Assembly (NCBI RefSeq): GCF_963678975.1
Contig: NC_089276.1
Span: forward strand, 744,001 to 808,000
Source: Dysidea avara
Lineage: Eukaryota > Porifera > Demospongiae > Dictyoceratida > Dysideidae
Direction of reading: 5' to 3'
DNA: 64,000 nucleotides
This document shows, piece by piece, positions 40,339 through 64,000 of this stretch (position 1 is its first letter; each line of letters starts with the position of its first letter). Position numbers and translations under genes: made by a program. The notes beneath the pieces were generated by a model. It was not told where the DNA came from. It ran no database searches and saw nothing but the letters and a program-made list of their open reading frames with translations.

Positions 40339-41171
40339 ATGGGAAGGAAGCGGACAGCTTCGCCAGTTAGCAACGACACGAGAAAGAAGAAGAAGAAAAG
40401 AAGCTCAGAAAAGTGAGTGGTAATGGCGGCATAGTAAACAGCATGTTAATGTGCATACATTTCAGGGACCGCCATAGTCACAAACACAAGAAGCACGGTC
40501 ACGTTACTAGTGGTAGCAGAAAACACGAGTCAGTTAGTGAGTCAACAACACACCACAAAACTATTGCACTAGATAGTATACCAGATAGTCTACTACCTCA
40601 TCGGTCACTTGTAAACTACATCGATGACTGCCCCAAACTATTAGATGAAGTGTTCTCGATATTTTCTGAAGAAGAGATTTCCAGCATGTTGCCTGATATA
40701 TTGAAGGGAATTGAACTTGATGAGGTGAAGAAGTTGTGCTATGATCAGCTGAATGGAATGGACACGTTAGCCATCAAGGACATTATCCAGTCACCTAGTG
40801 ATGGAGTTGGTGAGAATAAGCATGGTGAGGTTAGCACTGGAGGTGATTATAAAGCAGCATCACGTGATCCCCATCATGAATCACATGAGCTGTGTAAGGA
40901 AGTGGGTGAGCATCTGCCAACAGAACTACTGTCACCTGTAAATGAAATGGACACTTCTTCTGTGGAAGTGGACACATTACTTGCTTCTTGTGATGAAGCT
41001 GTAACCAGCAATGCTACTGATATCTTGTCGTCCATGGTTGTTGCCTCAAGTGTGACAGAGGCCACTGGTCATGGTGAAGACAGCATCGAACTATCTGCCA
41101 CTGTTGGTGATGATATTGACAGAGAACTGACGTTGAGTGTGTCATCACAAGGAAGTACTAGTAGTCATAAC

Positions 41172-41210
<39 letters not shown>

Positions 41211-41549
41211 TCACAAGTCTCTAAACCATTCACAGAACCAGATAAAGCAAAGACATTATTGCATAAGACTGTAGCAGCACAGCCGGTCGTCAGTGATAAA
41301 GACGTAATACCCTCACAAGAACCAACCTCACAGCCAGCTGTGCAGTCAGCAGTTGTAGATAATAATGATGTTAGTGAAGCTGCTGTGTTAACAGATCTTG
41401 AGCAACAGTTACGTCAGAAAGCTCTCCAGTCACAGCTGAAGAAACAACAGCAAGATAAGCTGTTGAATGAGTTACGAGCTAAAGAAGAACTCTTACTGAG
41501 GCAAAAGGCACTGCAGTCAATGCTGGCTGCTAAAAAGAAGAAAACATGA
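40339..41549 (+). CDS. CAAP1: CAAP1-like protein (caspase activity and apoptosis inhibitor 1 family)
   Basis: There are two coding exons: 40339-40412 (donor GTGAGT) and 40466-41549 (acceptor TTTCAG), giving 385 aa. The N-terminus is a Lys/Arg-rich nuclear-signal-like segment (TRKKKKKRSSEK) followed by HSHKHKKHGH. Residues 72-130 match the conserved CAAP domain: SLVNYIDDCPKLLDEVFSIF, then MLPDILKG and KKLCYDQLNGM. The middle is acidic, Ser/Thr-rich and low-complexity, with a run of 12 Thr encoded by ACA repeats near 41178-41210. The C-terminal 50 residues form a Gln/Lys/Leu-rich helix with two KALQS repeats ending AAKKKKT. In human cells the homologue restrains caspase-9/-10 activation; the function here is inferred. 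It lies head to head with SGSH. Confidence 0.8.
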
Positions 41550-41724
41550 TATTTATGTAATATAGTATGTATATAACCATAGATCTATGATATAACCATA
41601 GAATGATAGTAGTTGCGTAGTGACGTCACCAACCCGCAAATCTAATCTATCGGTAGTGAGCAAGATACTCTTTAGATAGCAAGGTATTTAGTGCTTGTCA
41701 TTGTTTCGTTCTACTGTACCAAGC

Positions 41725-54865
<13,141 letters not shown>

Positions 54866-56373
54866 TTCAACTGTAGGAGATTCTGTAGTTCAATTAACTC
54901 TTCATGAATATTGAAAGAATGAATTATATCACTAATGCTATGCTGTGATTGGAAAGTGCTTGAGTATGGAAGCATCCCTTAAAAATTTTAGCTAGCTATA
55001 CATTTCAATAATAATTTTATCTTATAAATGCAAAAGGTAGGGGAAAGTGTAACCTGTTTAATGAGAGAAGGCCAATCACATTTGTAAGAGAACATCCATC
55101 ACTATAATTGTCACTATAATTGTCATGAAGTATAATATCATACACCTCCAGCACTCATATAATATTGGCCATGCACTTGTATTGATCATGATTGTTCAGG
55201 TGACCTGCTTAAGTTGATTTGTGTAGCTATGGCATGCATGTTTAGGTATAAACAAACATGATCAATCACCATCTTGACTGTACAAGTATAACTGTAGTAT
55301 TGGCATCATGAAGATGCATGTTAGCTATTATGGAGTTATGCACATGTAGATCCATGCATTGAAACTTTTAAAGTACTAGCTATAATAATAGTTATAATAC
55401 ACAATGTTTAGTCAAGCCACTTGACTAACTGTTATGGTGTTGCGTATACTGTACTTAGTGAGTATTCTGCAAAGTAAACCATGTACATTACCCTGTATAC
55501 TGCTACATAGCAAACTGTGAATTACAGTGAGTATAGGGGTGCATGGTGATGTATAGTCAATGTCCTTCTTCAGTCATATTACTTGGCAATAGCTACTGAA
55601 AACTATTGTGATGAATTTTGTACTTCACATAACTATCAAGTGTGTGATGTGTTTAAATTTGTGGTCTATATAATATTATTTGATGGAACCTAGCTATATT
55701 ACAATTGTCAATTAACCTTTCAGTTTAGTTTTTCAGTATGGGGTATACCACAGCTAAAATATACTAGCCAGAGTGACAGAGCAGATGAAGACCTAAGAGG
55801 ATAAAGCTCAATTGTGATATATGTTTACTGGGCTGTGGAATGCCAACATATACTAGACTTTACCAGTCAATCTTATCCACCCATACTGGTATGGTATGTA
55901 CCAGTCAGAGCCGCATGTCAGTGTGGAATGTGCATGGTGCCTCCTCAAGATAGCTTTGAAAAGATGAACTTTCACCCTCTAGGTAGATTGTTCTATAATC
56001 AAATTTAATTATAAGCGGGATACTTGTATGCGCTGTGTCTTCTTCCAATAATACTGGCTGTTTAGCCTTTTGTGTTAGCTACCTTTGAATACTGCATGTG
56101 CATGGAGGGTACAGTGTTTAAGCTATCTCGACTGTGCTCCACATGAAACACCTGCAGCCAATACAGAGTCCAGTGTTTGCATTAACCCCATCATGCACCC
56201 TCGATACGCGCCTATTACCGCGGAAACCCTGACCAATCAACAGAGCTTTGATTGTATAAATCACGTGAACGGCGCAACCTCGGACGTACAGTCAGAGGGC
56301 ATAGATTATATATTCCCTACAATCCGAGATATAATCTAAGCGTTCTAGCCCGCGATCGTTGTTGAGAAGAATT
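54866..56373. other. intergenic spacer between paralogues
   Basis: I find no supported exon. The last 150 bp are richer in CG (for example CGATACGCGCC, CCGCGGAAACC and CGGACGTACAG) and probably hold the promoter of paralogue B. Confidence 0.5.

Positions 56374-64000
<7,627 letters not shown>

Overview
The window looks like nuclear DNA of a non-bilaterian animal, most likely a sponge. Genes are split by short GT..AG introns of about 50-300 bp plus a few very large ones. Proteins are metazoan (KANK, CAAP1, lysosomal sulfamidase, ZAR1-type 3CxxC zinc finger), and spaces between genes are filled with microsatellites, foldback/MITE elements, a pogo-like transposase relic and two BEL/Pao LTR retrotransposons. 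The sponge assignment is inference from gene content and architecture; no rRNA or mitochondrial marker is present.

Layout. 0.2-1.2 kb and 5.9-6.7 kb hold two copies of a tiny ZAR1-like zinc-finger gene on the minus strand, sharing promoter sequence with a TATA box. The 6-kb copy is intact (93 aa, three exons, three CxxC pairs). The first copy is broken by a 419-bp MITE with a 9-bp target duplication. 7-14.8 kb holds a coiled-coil exon, hairpin elements and a degraded pogo-like transposase. 14.8-19.6 kb is a dead BEL/Pao element with two 250-bp LTRs. 21 kb has a small coiled-coil gene or 5' gene end.

23.8-38.1 kb (minus) is a complete KANK homologue: eight coding exons, 1830 residues, a huge coiled coil and five C-terminal ankyrin repeats, with no recognisable KN motif. 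Next come N-sulfoglucosamine sulfohydrolase (SGSH-like, minus, 38.6-40.2 kb) and, head to head about 140 bp away, a CAAP1-like gene (plus, 40.3-41.5 kb).

41.7-64 kb holds the most unusual content: two tandem paralogues (plus strand) of a beta-trefoil-like protein family. The first is complete: ten exons, 345 aa, two trefoil-like domains built from repeated exon modules, no signal peptide, and a C-terminal membrane segment with a seven-residue tail, so a predicted tail-anchored protein. The second runs off the right edge. Exon lengths and phases match between paralogues (112, 104, 43 and 36 nt). In both genes the second intron has grown to 9.1 and 6.4 kb; in the second gene it carries a whole antisense BEL/Pao element, itself hit by a LINE fragment and a foldback element, plus a long-TIR MITE. 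I do not recognise a named family for these proteins.

A roughly 20-bp motif (TGACTGTTCTATTAGAGTAT and variants) recurs at about ten places across the window and is probably part of an uncharacterised mobile-element family.
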